A DNA stretch of 64,000 nt from Colwellia demingiae. Lineage in GTDB: Bacteria > Pseudomonadota > Gammaproteobacteria > Enterobacterales > Alteromonadaceae. The notes beneath the pieces are model-generated. The model saw only the letters and a list, made by a program, of their open reading frames with translations. It did no database searches and was not told where the DNA came from. The stretch is taken from the NCBI RefSeq assembly GCF_007954275.1, contig NZ_VOLT01000014.1, positions 1 to 64,000 of the forward strand. The letters are read 5' to 3'. A program made the translations under genes and the position numbers. Shown here in pieces: positions 10,705-19,893 of this stretch; the first letter of the stretch is position 1; each line of letters opens with the position of its first letter.

Positions 10705-11145
10705 TTAGTGAGTCTGAGTCGTATTAATACAGTAACCGTTGATGCGTACAACTTCGCCACTTACAGGGCCAACATTGGTTGCTTCGCGAACAGATGTTAA
10801 TCCGGTTAACTTTTTACTTGGACATGCTTTAATGACCTCAGAGAGGACTTCATCGGCATAAGCGTCGTTATATACAGGGTTACCTGTTTTAGGACCAAAA
10901 TTACTGATGGCCAAAATAAAAGCGACTAATTCTAAGTCTTCACTGGTTGAGCTTGACTTTGCGACCTCTGACCCTATTTGTGCAGCTTGAGCTGCGTCAA
11001 AACCAAATTCATTTACCTTGATTGTAAATGGCGTTAACGTACCTTGAGACTGGTCTATATCACCAATATGAACATGGTGAAGTTGACTACACCCTCCAAC
11101 AAGTAAAAAGCTGAGTCCAAGAATACTTTTCAATTTTATCGGCAT
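10705..11145 (-). CDS. Lipoprotein, first of three related tandem genes
   Basis: The 146-residue protein has a lipoprotein signal (FLLVGGCSQ) with Cys19. It carries an additional middle segment (AAQAAQIGSEVAKSSSTSEDLELVAFILAIS) absent from the two shorter relatives. The shared tail is again visible: YADEVLSEVIKACPSKK ... VVRINGYC. It is the operon's first gene, with about 240 bases of non-coding DNA before it. The function is not recognised. Confidence 0.7.
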   Translation of the reverse strand: MPIKLKSILGLSFLLVGGCSQLHHVHIGDIDQSQGTLTPFTIKVNEFGFDAAQAAQIGSEVAKSSSTSEDLELVAFILAISNFGPKTGNPVYNDAYADEVLSEVIKACPSKKLTGLTSVREATNVGPVSGEVVRINGYCINTTQTH

Positions 11146-11387
11146 ATGTGCCTACCTATTTATTACGTGGATTGATAAAGCGTGACGCTATTATACTTTC
11201 AAATGAAATGAGTAGATCTGCTTTATTGTTTAGTAAGTGTCGGAGAAACGTAAGAAACTGTAAGCTTTAAAATAATGATTTGTGGATAGGATTTTCTAAA
11301 GTGAAGATGAAGGTGATTTAGCGGATATAAAATGATTATGGTACAGTGTTATCCAAAATATAACTTAAATATCATGAGCATAATAAA

Positions 11388-12017
11388 ATGGAATTATATC
11401 ACTGCCGCGACTCTCGCTCGGTAAGACCGTTATGGGCACTCGAAGAATTACAGCTTGATTATGAGCTGATTAATATGGAGTTTCCGCCAAGATATAACCA
11501 TCCAGGTTATTTAGACATTAATCCCTTAGGCACAGTGCCGACTTTTATTGATGGGAAGTTGATCATGACAGAGTCTGCTGCTATCTGTCAGTATTTAGTC
11601 GATAAGTATGGCGCGAGTGAAATCGGCTTAACCGTTGAACATCCAGAGTACGGTGAATACCTTAATTGGATACATCGTAGTGATACCACATTCACTTTTC
11701 CGCAAGCTTTAATTTTAAGATACGATCGTTATGAAAAACCTGAACGATTACAGCCACAAGTCGTTGAAGATTATAAAAAATGGTTGTCATCACGGTTGAG
11801 TAGCGTTGAAGTTGCGCTTCAAAGCAGTGATTACCTTTGTGCTGGTAAATTTACGATAGCTGATATTTGCGTTGGTTATGCGCTTTTTCTCGCTCACAAA
11901 ACAGATAACGATAAAAATTTCGGGCCACATACTCGCGACTATTTAAAAAGACTAATGGCTCGTGATGGGTTTAAAGTAGCAATGAATCAACAAGAAGGTC
12001 TTGCGCCAATTTTCTAA
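11388..12017 (+). CDS. Glutathione S-transferase family protein
   Basis: The 209-residue protein has an N-terminal thioredoxin-like GST domain (MELYHCRDSRSVRPLWALEELQLDYELI) with Ser/Arg near residues 9-12 and the cis-proline and glutathione-binding part VPTFIDGKLIMTESAAICQYL. The all-helical C-terminal domain carries FTIADICVGYALF. It is likely a cytosolic transferase or thiol-dependent isomerase; the substrate is unknown. It is monocistronic and ends at a good terminator. Confidence 0.85.
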   Translation: MELYHCRDSRSVRPLWALEELQLDYELINMEFPPRYNHPGYLDINPLGTVPTFIDGKLIMTESAAICQYLVDKYGASEIGLTVEHPEYGEYLNWIHRSDTTFTFPQALILRYDRYEKPERLQPQVVEDYKKWLSSRLSSVEVALQSSDYLCAGKFTIADICVGYALFLAHKTDNDKNFGPHTRDYLKRLMARDGFKVAMNQQEGLAPIF

Positions 12018-12076
12018 TGATTACAGCAGCACTGTTTATTGTGACGTTCGGTGTGCTTTTCATTTAGAACATAATC

Positions 12077-12113
12077 AGCGCAAATTGCTTTATCAGTAAT
12101 TTGCGCTATTTTT
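12077..12113 (+). terminator. Rho-independent terminator after the GST gene
   Basis: A perfect ten-base stem, AGCGCAAATT (12077-12086) with AATTTGCGCT (12098-12107), is followed by ATTTTT. Confidence 0.85.
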
Positions 12114-12154
12114 GGGCCAATTGATTTAGTTGGTTTAGTTAATAACCTAATGAG

Positions 12155-12466
12155 TTATTTTGCTGCTTCTGTAGCTGCAGCGCTGGCAGCAGTAGCTTTT
12201 CTCATTGCTGCTTTAATTTCTTTAATATCACAACCATCAAGCAGTAATAATACATCTGCTATAGAGCTACGCAGTTCAGTACTTTCTTTAAGTGCTTTTT
12301 TATTTTGTATATGCGATATCGATTCTCGATTCATCACAGTATCCAGTAATTTCTTCAATCCGTCTTCGTCATCAATATCTAATGGCGGTAGCGGATTAGT
12401 TGCGACTTCATTATATGCATTATAAATAAGAGTGAGTGCTTCTTGAGATTCTTTTAATCTTTGCAT
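12155..12466 (-). CDS. Hypothetical helical protein, 103 residues
   Basis: Not recognised. It starts MQRLKESQEALTLIYNAYNEV and appears wholly helical. Its tail is rich in Ala, Lys and Glu (IKEIKAAMRKATAASAAATEAAK). There is no signal peptide, Cys or membrane segment. The plus-strand frame over the same bases looks like a shadow, being Ser/Ala-biased with no ribosome site. A weak AAGAA element precedes the minus-strand ATG. It is convergent with the GST gene across the terminator. Confidence 0.55.
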   Translation of the reverse strand: MQRLKESQEALTLIYNAYNEVATNPLPPLDIDDEDGLKKLLDTVMNRESISHIQNKKALKESTELRSSIADVLLLLDGCDIKEIKAAMRKATAASAAATEAAK

Positions 12467-12614
12467 TTTTTATTCTTATTAAATTGAATAGTCATTTTAG
12501 ATTACATCAATAAAACACTTTGTCTATAAGATATTGAACAATATTGAAATAACCTTCTTTCAATAGAATTAGGCAATTAGATTTAACTAAATAGGATAAC
12601 CATACGTTTTAAAA

Positions 12615-12650
12615 TAAAAAAGCCTCTACATTGCTGTAGAAGCTTTCTTT
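12615..12650 (-). terminator. Terminator of the Ig-like lipoprotein gene
   Basis: TCTACA (12625-12630) pairs with TGTAGA (12635-12640), and the stem extends through AAAGC/GCTTT with a mismatch. Read on the minus strand it ends in a T run (the A run at 12615-12620). Confidence 0.75.
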
Positions 12651-12698
12651 TTCGTCTGTGAGATGGTCGTTTAAATCAACTCAAATCCATTGGCTTTA

Positions 12699-14636
12699 TT
12701 AGGGTAAGACAGTATCCCTAACACAGCTGAAATAGCGTTCATTTTCATTAACTGATACTTCCCCCTCAAGCCCCTTCCGTAGATCAAAAACTTTAAAACT
12801 CCCTTCTACATCACTAGATTCAGATGTCCAAAAATACTCACCAACTGACCATTTCTGTTCAGTATATAATTGGTAATCCTCATCATCACTATTATCATAT
12901 CTTGTCCATAAAGACATCAACTCACTAGAGGTGGGTAATCTATAATCATCATGCCTATTGTAAACTAAGTTAGCACATTCTGTTGTTGCACTTATCTGAG
13001 TTAATATAATAAAATCAACACCCTCTGGCCCGCTTACACCATCCTCAGGAAGTCGTTGATAAGTGCTAGAAGACATACCTAAGAGGGCTGCATCCGTCAC
13101 AGAAAATGGACTAACAAAACTTAAACCTCCAGCACTTAGCACTTTAACCGCAGCTACGTTAGTGTATGTTATATCGCTGTTATAAAAACCATCAACAAGA
13201 ACATTAACCTCAAGCTGTTTAGTAATCGCTCTAGTATTTTCAAAGTCGTTTTTAATAATTCCTGAATTTCCTATAGAAACGCCATCATCATAATTAGAAT
13301 TATCGTCATCACTTAAACTCCAGCTGATACCCTTTTTACCATTTAAAATATGCATTTCACCATCAGTATATAAACCAGTGGCAATAAAGAGGCGCGACTC
13401 ACCGGGCGCAAGAAGCAAATCTTTTGGTGTTATAACAATAGTTGCAGTTAGTTCAGCCTCTGTAATTACAAAAAATTCAGTATCAAAGATACTGTCATCT
13501 TCCGTAGTCACCCGAATCTCTGCAGTACCATTATCTACAGGCGTTAATAAGCCATTATTATCTATTTTAGCAACGTCTTCATTTAAGCTTTCCCAGTTTA
13601 CACTTTCTTCTTTCGCAATATCTCTCTCAGTACCATCTGAGAATAAACCTGTTGCAATTAAATTTTTATTTAAACCCATAGGATATGTGACTTCTTGTGG
13701 TTTGATAACTACCGACACAAGAAGTGCATCTGTAACAGTTACTGCAATGGCATTACTTGTTTTTAAGTCTAAAGTCGCTGTTACATCTTCTATGCTAGGT
13801 TCAATCCCCTCAAATGTCCCGTTAGGAACACTCGGATTCAATTTGACAGAATTAGTTGAATGCCAAGTGACATCATTGGTGACAATCACCTTCGAGTCAT
13901 CTGTATAGGTTGCTTCAGCAGTAAAGGAAAGTTTATAACCATCCACAACACTTGTCTGACCTTCGACTGGCGAAATAGCTATACTCACTAAACTCTCATC
14001 AGTAACAGTTAATTCTGTAGAGCTTGATAAGCCTTGAAAAGTTACCGATATAGTAGTTTCACCTTTCTTTTGTGTATCTGCTAGACCAGTTATGCTATCA
14101 ATTTCAGCAATATCAGTAAATTCACTGTCCCAATGCATTTCGCTGTTATTTGCTAAGTTATCTTCAGTTCCATTACTATAAATACCAACAGCTGTGTACT
14201 GCACATTCAAACCATTAGGTACAGTATTGTCGACTGAATATATCTTAATTCCAACTAGCGAAGCTTCTGTAATGGTAATTGAAATAGATCCTGTCACAGG
14301 TTGATCATCAGAACCATTACTCCCCGAATAACTTGCATAAATTATTGTAGTACCTGGTGATACGCCAGTAACCAGGCCTGTATAATCAACGGTCGCAATC
14401 TTATCATCCTGGCTTGTCCATATAGAGTTACCACTCGATGCGGTGAGCTCTTCACCGGTAGAATATATTGCTATTCCCTCTACGAGTTGGCTTTCACCAT
14501 CGGCAAAAGTAGTTTGAGTTGCAGTAAGCTGAACCTCGGTAACATAATAGGGATCACTATCACTTCCACAGGCGGTGATGACAGATAAAAGAGTAATTAA
14601 GAGCAGGCACCTTAATTGATTAATAAAGTTAAACAT
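12699..14636 (-). CDS. Large lipoprotein with bacterial Ig-like (Big2) repeats and a C-terminal DUF1566-like domain
   Basis: The 645-residue protein has a lipoprotein signal ending ITACGSDSD (Cys about 23). Five Ig-like repeats follow (about residues 30-500). Each carries the Big2 signature of a TYTDGS-like strand, a W with S/T (e.g. ISWSLSDDD) and an IDNNGLLTPVDNGTAEI-like turn, joined by EASLV/DESLV/DALLV linkers. The last 140 residues hold a DUF1566/Lcl-type domain (YRLPTSSELMSLW ... FWTSES ... YFSCVRD), often found on surface proteins. Expected location is the outer membrane surface, with an adhesion or binding role. An AAGGAAG site precedes the ATG. Confidence 0.85.
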   Translation of the reverse strand: MFNFINQLRCLLLITLLSVITACGSDSDPYYVTEVQLTATQTTFADGESQLVEGIAIYSTGEELTASSGNSIWTSQDDKIATVDYTGLVTGVSPGTTIIYASYSGSNGSDDQPVTGSISITITEASLVGIKIYSVDNTVPNGLNVQYTAVGIYSNGTEDNLANNSEMHWDSEFTDIAEIDSITGLADTQKKGETTISVTFQGLSSSTELTVTDESLVSIAISPVEGQTSVVDGYKLSFTAEATYTDDSKVIVTNDVTWHSTNSVKLNPSVPNGTFEGIEPSIEDVTATLDLKTSNAIAVTVTDALLVSVVIKPQEVTYPMGLNKNLIATGLFSDGTERDIAKEESVNWESLNEDVAKIDNNGLLTPVDNGTAEIRVTTEDDSIFDTEFFVITEAELTATIVITPKDLLLAPGESRLFIATGLYTDGEMHILNGKKGISWSLSDDDNSNYDDGVSIGNSGIIKNDFENTRAITKQLEVNVLVDGFYNSDITYTNVAAVKVLSAGGLSFVSPFSVTDAALLGMSSSTYQRLPEDGVSGPEGVDFIILTQISATTECANLVYNRHDDYRLPTSSELMSLWTRYDNSDDEDYQLYTEQKWSVGEYFWTSESSDVEGSFKVFDLRKGLEGEVSVNENERYFSCVRDTVLP

Positions 14637-15064
14637 AAAAAATTGCTTCCTTGTAAGTTGTGTTATTAGATAACGAATAGACGAGATTGAAGTTTTATCT
14701 CGTAGAAAAGCTGAAATATAGTTCGATTATTTTAGCAACAATAAATTGACTAGAATATGCACTTTCCGAAAATCTGGTATGCTTTTAAAAAAATTTTAGA
14801 TGAATTTGTAAATTGATTTTTGATGATTCGATGAAAAAAAAGTTAAGCACTTTAAATAGTAAAATCCTCCAGAACTAGTTTTCTTTATGGAGCAGGAGGA
14901 GTTAAAGGAATATGAATACTGGTGTTACTCTATACAATCACCATTAAAATTTAATGGGTTACAGCGTGTTGAAGGCTGAGTTATAAAATGTCATGCTCAG
15001 CTTCAGCCATCTATTAGTAAATTATGTTCGAACTTTATAAAATACAACTAAGTGAACTTAAATT
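14637..15064. other. Intergenic region, 428 bases, divergent promoters
   Basis: AT-rich spacer between two divergent genes. A 30-codon frame at 14887-14979 (starting MEQEELKEYEYW) was examined, but it has no ribosome site. A weak stem (GCTGAG near 14975 with CTCAGC near 14996) lies before the next gene. Nothing else convincing was seen. Confidence 0.5.
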
Positions 15065-16375
15065 ATGATCAACCAGATAAAGCCCTATCTTATACAAGCA
15101 CTGCTTAGTGAATTTATAATCGATAAAAAACGTAAATACGCTGATAAAAAACGCATTAAAAATAACTTAACTCATCAGGTCACTGTTTATCTTGCCATAG
15201 ATGATCCCTACAGCTATTTATTATTACAAACACTCGCTGAATTAAAGGACAGATATTCATTAGAGTATGATTTTAGAACTGTGCTTAACAAGCCAACAGA
15301 AATGTACCCTGCTCCAGAAATGTGGACAGACAATGCATTTCAAGATGGTGTGTTTTTAGCTGAGTTATACCAACTCGCTTTTCCAGCGCAGCCTCCTAAA
15401 ATTAGTCAACAACAAAAATTGATTGCAACAGCTCAGCTATTACACTATGAACTCCAACCGAGATATTTAGCCAAAGCACTCGAAATATTTTCGAGCTATT
15501 GGCAAGAAGACAATGACACATTAGCATCATTGATTGACCCCGTTATCCAGAGTCACAGTGAATGTTATCAGCAACATTTACTCAGTAACGAAGCAATGTT
15601 AAAGCAACATGGACATTATCAATCGGCCATGCTGCATTATGGCGGTGAGTGGTATTGGGGAATCGATCGATTACAATATTTAGAAAAACGTTTAAATGAT
15701 TTACACCCGTCTGCTGATAAAAAAATACTTTTTAACCAAACACATAATATCCTGCAATCAGATAATACATTACCCGTTGCCAATGATGAAAAATCGCCTT
15801 TAGTTATATATTGGTCAATACGCAGTCCTTATTCATATCTTGGTTTGTTACGAGCAAAACGTTTAGCGGCTCATTTTCAAGTTCCACTTGTGATTAAGCC
15901 AATATTACCTATGGTGATGCGACGTATGTTGGTACCAAAAACCAAACGTATGTACATTTTACAAGATGTAAATCGTGAAGCAGCAGCCCTTGATATACCC
16001 TTTGGAAAAGTAGCAGATCCGTTAGGAAAAGGCGTAGAACGCTGCTATGCACTGTTTGAATACGCTAACGCTAAACAGTTAGGTGTTGAATTTTTATTAA
16101 CCTACGCACAAGCCGTTTGGTCAAAAGGGATATGTTCTGAAACTGATGCAGGATTAAAGCATATTGTTGAAATGTCAGGTCTTAACTGGTTTGAAGCGAA
16201 ACAATATCTCGACGACAATAGCTGGAAGACTTGGGCGCAAAACAACTTATTCGCCTTATATCAGCACAATAAATGGGGAGTCCCTAGTTTCAGTTACGAA
16301 AATACTACGGTATTTGGGCAAGACAGATTATTACAAATACAACACGCGATTGCATCTTCACATCAGAAAAGTTAA
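15065..16375 (+). CDS. Tandem DsbA-fold protein, 2-hydroxychromene-2-carboxylate isomerase / kappa-GST-like
   Basis: The 436-residue protein contains two copies of the DsbA-like thioredoxin fold. The first starts at about residue 38 (VTVYLAIDDPYSYLLLQTLAEL) and the second at about 240 (LVIYWSIRSPYSYLGLLRAKRL). Neither has a CxxC redox pair. Instead the second has the S-P-x-S motif of HCCA isomerases and kappa GSTs, and the first has D-P-Y-S. The C-terminal GVPSF is the cis-proline loop and ends the second copy. Single-domain relatives use glutathione, so a glutathione-dependent isomerase or transferase is the best guess. The N-terminal copy may have lost activity. There is no signal peptide, so it is cytoplasmic. 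Confidence 0.75.
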   Translation: MINQIKPYLIQALLSEFIIDKKRKYADKKRIKNNLTHQVTVYLAIDDPYSYLLLQTLAELKDRYSLEYDFRTVLNKPTEMYPAPEMWTDNAFQDGVFLAELYQLAFPAQPPKISQQQKLIATAQLLHYELQPRYLAKALEIFSSYWQEDNDTLASLIDPVIQSHSECYQQHLLSNEAMLKQHGHYQSAMLHYGGEWYWGIDRLQYLEKRLNDLHPSADKKILFNQTHNILQSDNTLPVANDEKSPLVIYWSIRSPYSYLGLLRAKRLAAHFQVPLVIKPILPMVMRRMLVPKTKRMYILQDVNREAAALDIPFGKVADPLGKGVERCYALFEYANAKQLGVEFLLTYAQAVWSKGICSETDAGLKHIVEMSGLNWFEAKQYLDDNSWKTWAQNNLFALYQHNKWGVPSFSYENTTVFGQDRLLQIQHAIASSHQKS

Positions 16376-16403
16376 CGCTAATAATAAGGCTATTAGCGTT
16401 AAC
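16371..16403. terminator. Strong hairpin overlapping the stop codon
   Basis: GTTAACGCTAATA (16371-16383) pairs perfectly over 13 bases with TATTAGCGTTAAC (16391-16403). The TAA stop lies within the left arm. No clean T run follows on either strand, so it may protect the 3' end or terminate weakly. It lies between two convergent genes. Confidence 0.55.
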
Positions 16404-16434
16404 AGCATCACTGCCAGCTTTTAATACTGTGATA

Positions 16435-18072
16435 TCAGCTCATGTGCTGTTGTTGTCGCTTTAACGACTTGTTTTTAGTTATTGATTCCGTCTGCTCAAC
16501 CGCATAAAGATTGAGTCCATTAAAGAGACTTTTTAATTGCGTTGCATCATAGTCTAATTCTATCTTTGCAATAACAAGCTGATGTTTTTCAGGAAATAAC
16601 GCTTCTACTGATTGCGAAATTAGCTCAAATAACTTTTTCAGGCTAATTTTATGGATTTGCCCCGTTTTGTTAAAAATCCACTCGGTAATCGCCATAAAAT
16701 CATCAAACGGTTTATCAGACAATATATGAGGTAAAGCGTACTTAAAACGCCCTGAATTACCTATCATGTCCCAATATCGCGCAAAGCGATTAATACGTTG
16801 CATCGTGGTAAAGCTCACCCTGTCAGTACTTAATATATTAAAAGGTGGCAATGGGTTAAAACGCAGGTCAAATGCTTCTGTATGCCTTATTATTGGACTA
16901 CCTTTTAACCGTTTCAATATACCCATTTGAATTTCATGTGGGCGACAATGATAGAGTTGATTGAAGCTATCTTTAAACGTATCGAAGGTTTCGCCTGGTA
17001 AACCAAAAATGAGATCAGCATGAATATGTGCAGAAGTATTATCCCTTAACCACAGTAAATTTTCTTTTGACTTAGCGTTATTTTGCTTACGACTAATATT
17101 AGCTTGAACCTCAATATTAAAGGTTTGTATGCCTATTTCAAATTGTAAACTGCCCTCAGGAAACTGCGCTAACAATTCTTTTAATTTTCTCGGCAGGTGA
17201 TCGGGTACCACTTCAAAATGCAGGTAGAGATCGTCAGTCATTCGGTCTAAGAAAAATTGCATTATTTGCATGGTGGTTTTAATGTTTAAATTAAAGGTTC
17301 TATCGATAAATTTAAAATTTCTGGCACCACGTTGATAGAGGATTTCCATTTGCTCAAGAAATGACGTTAACTCAAATGGTGTGGATGATTTGTCTAAAGA
17401 CGATAAACAAAATTCACATTTAAATGGACAACCACGTGACGCTTCAACATACAGCAGGCGGTGTTTTAAATCTTCATCGGTATAATACTCATAAGGCAAT
17501 GCGATGTCTTCTAACGGAACGGGCTTTGAGTTTAGAATTTTTTTGTCGGGTGGCGTTTCATTAATAATATCTTTACAGAGTTGATAAAAACTGACATCTG
17601 CCGGGCCCGTTAATACATAATCTGCACAGCCAACTATAGCTTGCTGCTCAGTTTCATAACTGACTTCAGGTCCGCCTAAAACAATTTTAATTTCTGGTGC
17701 GATCACTTTTAATAAGTTAACAACATCGGTGGTTTCAACGATGTTCCAGATATAAACACCAAAACCAATAATATCGGGTTTTGATGCTAAAATTTGTTCA
17801 ACAATATCAATGGCGCGAGTTTGAATAATAAACTCTTTTATTTCACAAAATTCCTGTAACTCTTTTAAATTAGCGTAAAGATAACGTAAACCAAAACTGG
17901 TGTGAAAGTATTTTGCGTTAAGTGTGGCAAGCACAATCTTAGGCGAGACTTTATCAATTTTATGACTGCTCTGATCAGTAACAGACTCTGCTTTTACTGA
18001 ATCTAGCGTATTGTCTTGCGTTAGAGGAATCTGCGTAACGGTCAGTTCGGGATAGTTTTGTTGCTCTGCCAT
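16435..18072 (-). CDS. B12-binding domain radical SAM protein with DUF4080-type C-terminus
   Basis: The 545-residue protein has an N-terminal extension of about 40 polar residues. A cobalamin-binding Rossmann domain follows (about 45-175: IVLATLNAKYFHTSFGLRYL, PDIIGFGVYIWN, KIVLGGPEVSYE). The radical SAM barrel carries the CxxxCxxC cluster in ASRGCPFKCEFCLSS (about 220), GIQTFN and ADLIFGLPGE. The C-terminal part resembles DUF4080. The family performs SAM radical chemistry, often methylation or rearrangement; the substrate is unknown. The B12 domain lacks an obvious DxHxxG, so cobalamin may bind base-off without His. It appears monocistronic. Confidence 0.85.
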   Translation of the reverse strand: MAEQQNYPELTVTQIPLTQDNTLDSVKAESVTDQSSHKIDKVSPKIVLATLNAKYFHTSFGLRYLYANLKELQEFCEIKEFIIQTRAIDIVEQILASKPDIIGFGVYIWNIVETTDVVNLLKVIAPEIKIVLGGPEVSYETEQQAIVGCADYVLTGPADVSFYQLCKDIINETPPDKKILNSKPVPLEDIALPYEYYTDEDLKHRLLYVEASRGCPFKCEFCLSSLDKSSTPFELTSFLEQMEILYQRGARNFKFIDRTFNLNIKTTMQIMQFFLDRMTDDLYLHFEVVPDHLPRKLKELLAQFPEGSLQFEIGIQTFNIEVQANISRKQNNAKSKENLLWLRDNTSAHIHADLIFGLPGETFDTFKDSFNQLYHCRPHEIQMGILKRLKGSPIIRHTEAFDLRFNPLPPFNILSTDRVSFTTMQRINRFARYWDMIGNSGRFKYALPHILSDKPFDDFMAITEWIFNKTGQIHKISLKKLFELISQSVEALFPEKHQLVIAKIELDYDATQLKSLFNGLNLYAVEQTESITKNKSLKRQQQHMS

Positions 18073-18282
18073 ACTGGGTTTTAAATGCCTTTATTAAATA
18101 TCTTTGATGATAGTGCCGTAATTATACTGCGATTAATGACGTTATTCAGCAATATTGTTTGTGAAAGCCAAAAGAGCTGATTATATTAAATTTTCTATCT
18201 ATAAGGGGCTAACAGACTGTTGGCTACATAATAAAGTGAAACGGTGGACACTCAAATTTTATGTTTAATTGTGTTGTTAATT

Positions 18283-18762
18283 TTAGCCATTAAATTGGTA
18301 AAATTTTAATGATAATTCTGATGCCATTTTATCTTGCCCTTTAATTCTTAAGACCTCGATTATACATTCGATGGTGCATAGACCACCTTTAGGTTGATTG
18401 GCCCTAAGTTTGTATAAAGAATCACTTTCTGTTTTCAAAGTGAATTGTGGTGCATTTTTTAAATAAGCGCTCTGATTAAAAATCTTTTTTGCTTCCTGCC
18501 ACGTGCTATCAATAATAATGATATTTTCATATTCTTCAATTATTGCCGATGATTCAGCCGACGATACTTCCGATGATGATTCTCCCTGCGAATATAATAA
18601 TACCGCCTCATTATTTTCTATTAATCTAGTAAGGTCTTTATCAGGATTCACTCTTTCCCAAAGTATACGTTCAACAATATCATTAGAATCTTCAACAGCA
18701 AGAGAGCCGGTATTAGTTCCTCTATGCAATTCACGTTCATGGGTAAGTAAAAATATTTTCAT
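18283..18762 (-). CDS. DTW-domain protein (tRNA-uridine aminocarboxypropyltransferase-like, short form)
   Basis: The 159-residue protein begins directly at the SPOUT-like fold (MKIFLLTHERELHRGTNTGSLA). It has IIIIDSTWQEAKKIFNQ, the DTW motif (here D-S-T-W) of TapT/Tuw2-type enzymes that make acp3U in tRNA. The C-terminus carries LRANQPKGGLCTIECIIEVL. It lacks the N-terminal Cys-rich zinc segment found in E. coli TapT, and has a Ser/Glu-rich insert (SQGESSSEVSSAESS). Whether this short form modifies tRNA at the same site is open. Confidence 0.75.
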   Translation of the reverse strand: MKIFLLTHERELHRGTNTGSLAVEDSNDIVERILWERVNPDKDLTRLIENNEAVLLYSQGESSSEVSSAESSAIIEEYENIIIIDSTWQEAKKIFNQSAYLKNAPQFTLKTESDSLYKLRANQPKGGLCTIECIIEVLRIKGQDKMASELSLKFYQFNG

Positions 18763-19316
18763 TTTTATGTATTGTTTCGCTTTAAATTATTGTTGTCAGG
18801 CTTGCTCGCCAAATCTGAAGATGGTTAGGGTAAGCGGCTAAGGATAAAAAGCCAACTGTATTTATACATAACAAATAATTAATCTTATTTTCAGTCTGTT
18901 GTTAGCGCGAAAGTGAGAAAAGTATTGCACTATTCACGAGTCGTACTACGACAAAGTCTAAAAGGTTATATAAATCGTATAACAGAAAAGTCAGCTGATC
19001 TTTCGCTTAGCCGCGTTTTTTAACGTAACAGAAATAATGGGACGAGTATGGGTAATGGCTTTATTCGATATAATTACCATTAACTAATTATTATAGAAAC
19101 TAAAGCTAAAAGACTAACTTAGATTGAAGGTCAACAGGTTCATTTTTTCCACAAAGAATACCTTTGGCTTTGAAGCGCTAACGCCTGCTTCTCGCTAAAA
19201 TATGACATTGATGCATGAGTTTTAATTACTACTTTTTTCTTGCAATAGCGACTCTCAATTTACGGCACGAAGCAGGTTAACTTACGACTACATTCATAGA
19301 GATTACTATGATATGT
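18763..19316. other. Gene-free stretch, about 550 bases
   Basis: No supported gene. It contains short inverted pieces, including CGCGAAAG near 18906 with CTTTCGC near 19001. An interrupted repeat, CCTGCTTCTCG near 19190 with CGAAGCAGG near 19267, also lies here. It sits beside a decayed transporter gene, so degraded DNA is the likeliest reading. Confidence 0.4.
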
Positions 19317-19835
19317 TTAGCTTTTACGGTTGGTCAGTAAAATACCTAAAGCAACAATGCTTGCCCCTAACAACGTAGTTTCTTCAATCGTTTCACCAAA
19401 TAAAAGATAAGCACTAACTGCCGCAGAAACTGGGACTAAATAAAATACGCTTGCGACTCTGCTTACTTCTCCCTGCCGGATCATTATATAAAGTAAACTC
19501 AGCGCCCCTAGTGATACTCCAACGATCATATAAACTAGCGATATGATAAACTCACTTTCCAAGTAACCTTAAAGCTTTCAAAAAACGGTAACAGCGCTAA
19601 GCATATGAAGCCAGAAACCAGAGACTGAATCGCACCTCCATAAAATAGCTCCATTTTTGCGCAATAACGCTTCTGATAAATATTTCCAAAGGTAACACCG
19701 AGCAAGGCAAGTACGGACATACTTATAGCAACCCAACTGAAAGAAGTAGCTTCAATTAAATTACTTACCACGACGGCTACTCCTAAAAATCCAAAGAACA
19801 GCCCAAACCATTGGGCTAAGTTAAGTCGTTAATCA
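19317..19835 (-). pseudogene. Broken EamA/DMT-family transporter
   Basis: Two minus-strand frames carry consecutive parts of one EamA permease. The upstream piece (from about 19832) reads LNLAQWFGLFFGFLGV on through FFESFKVTW. The downstream piece resumes at ESEFIISLVYMIVGVSLGALSLLY and ends with FGETIEETTLLGASIVALGILLTNR. They join at about 19555-19562 only through a one-base frameshift. The upstream side runs into a TAA soon after the LNLAQW segment (near 19830), and the first helices are missing altogether. The gene is therefore both truncated and frameshifted. Downstream lies a gene-poor stretch and upstream the dehalogenase gene. Confidence 0.8.
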
Positions 19836-19893
19836 ACGGCGGTAAAATTCGCTTTAATCCAATCTTCATTTATAAATAGATTTATTCGGTAAT

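Noticed and set aside
12150-12425. 91-codon plus-strand frame opposite the 103-residue helical protein
   Set aside because: Ser/Ala-biased shadow of the minus-strand gene, lying across the GST terminator and lacking a ribosome site.
14887-14979. 30-codon frame upstream of the tandem DsbA gene
   Set aside because: No ribosome site and no recognisable sequence; such short frames are expected by chance.
19185-19280. Interrupted inverted repeat (CCTGCTTCTCG / CGAAGCAGG) resembling an integron attC site
   Set aside because: The outer core sites do not fit the attC consensus and no integrase or cassette array is seen.
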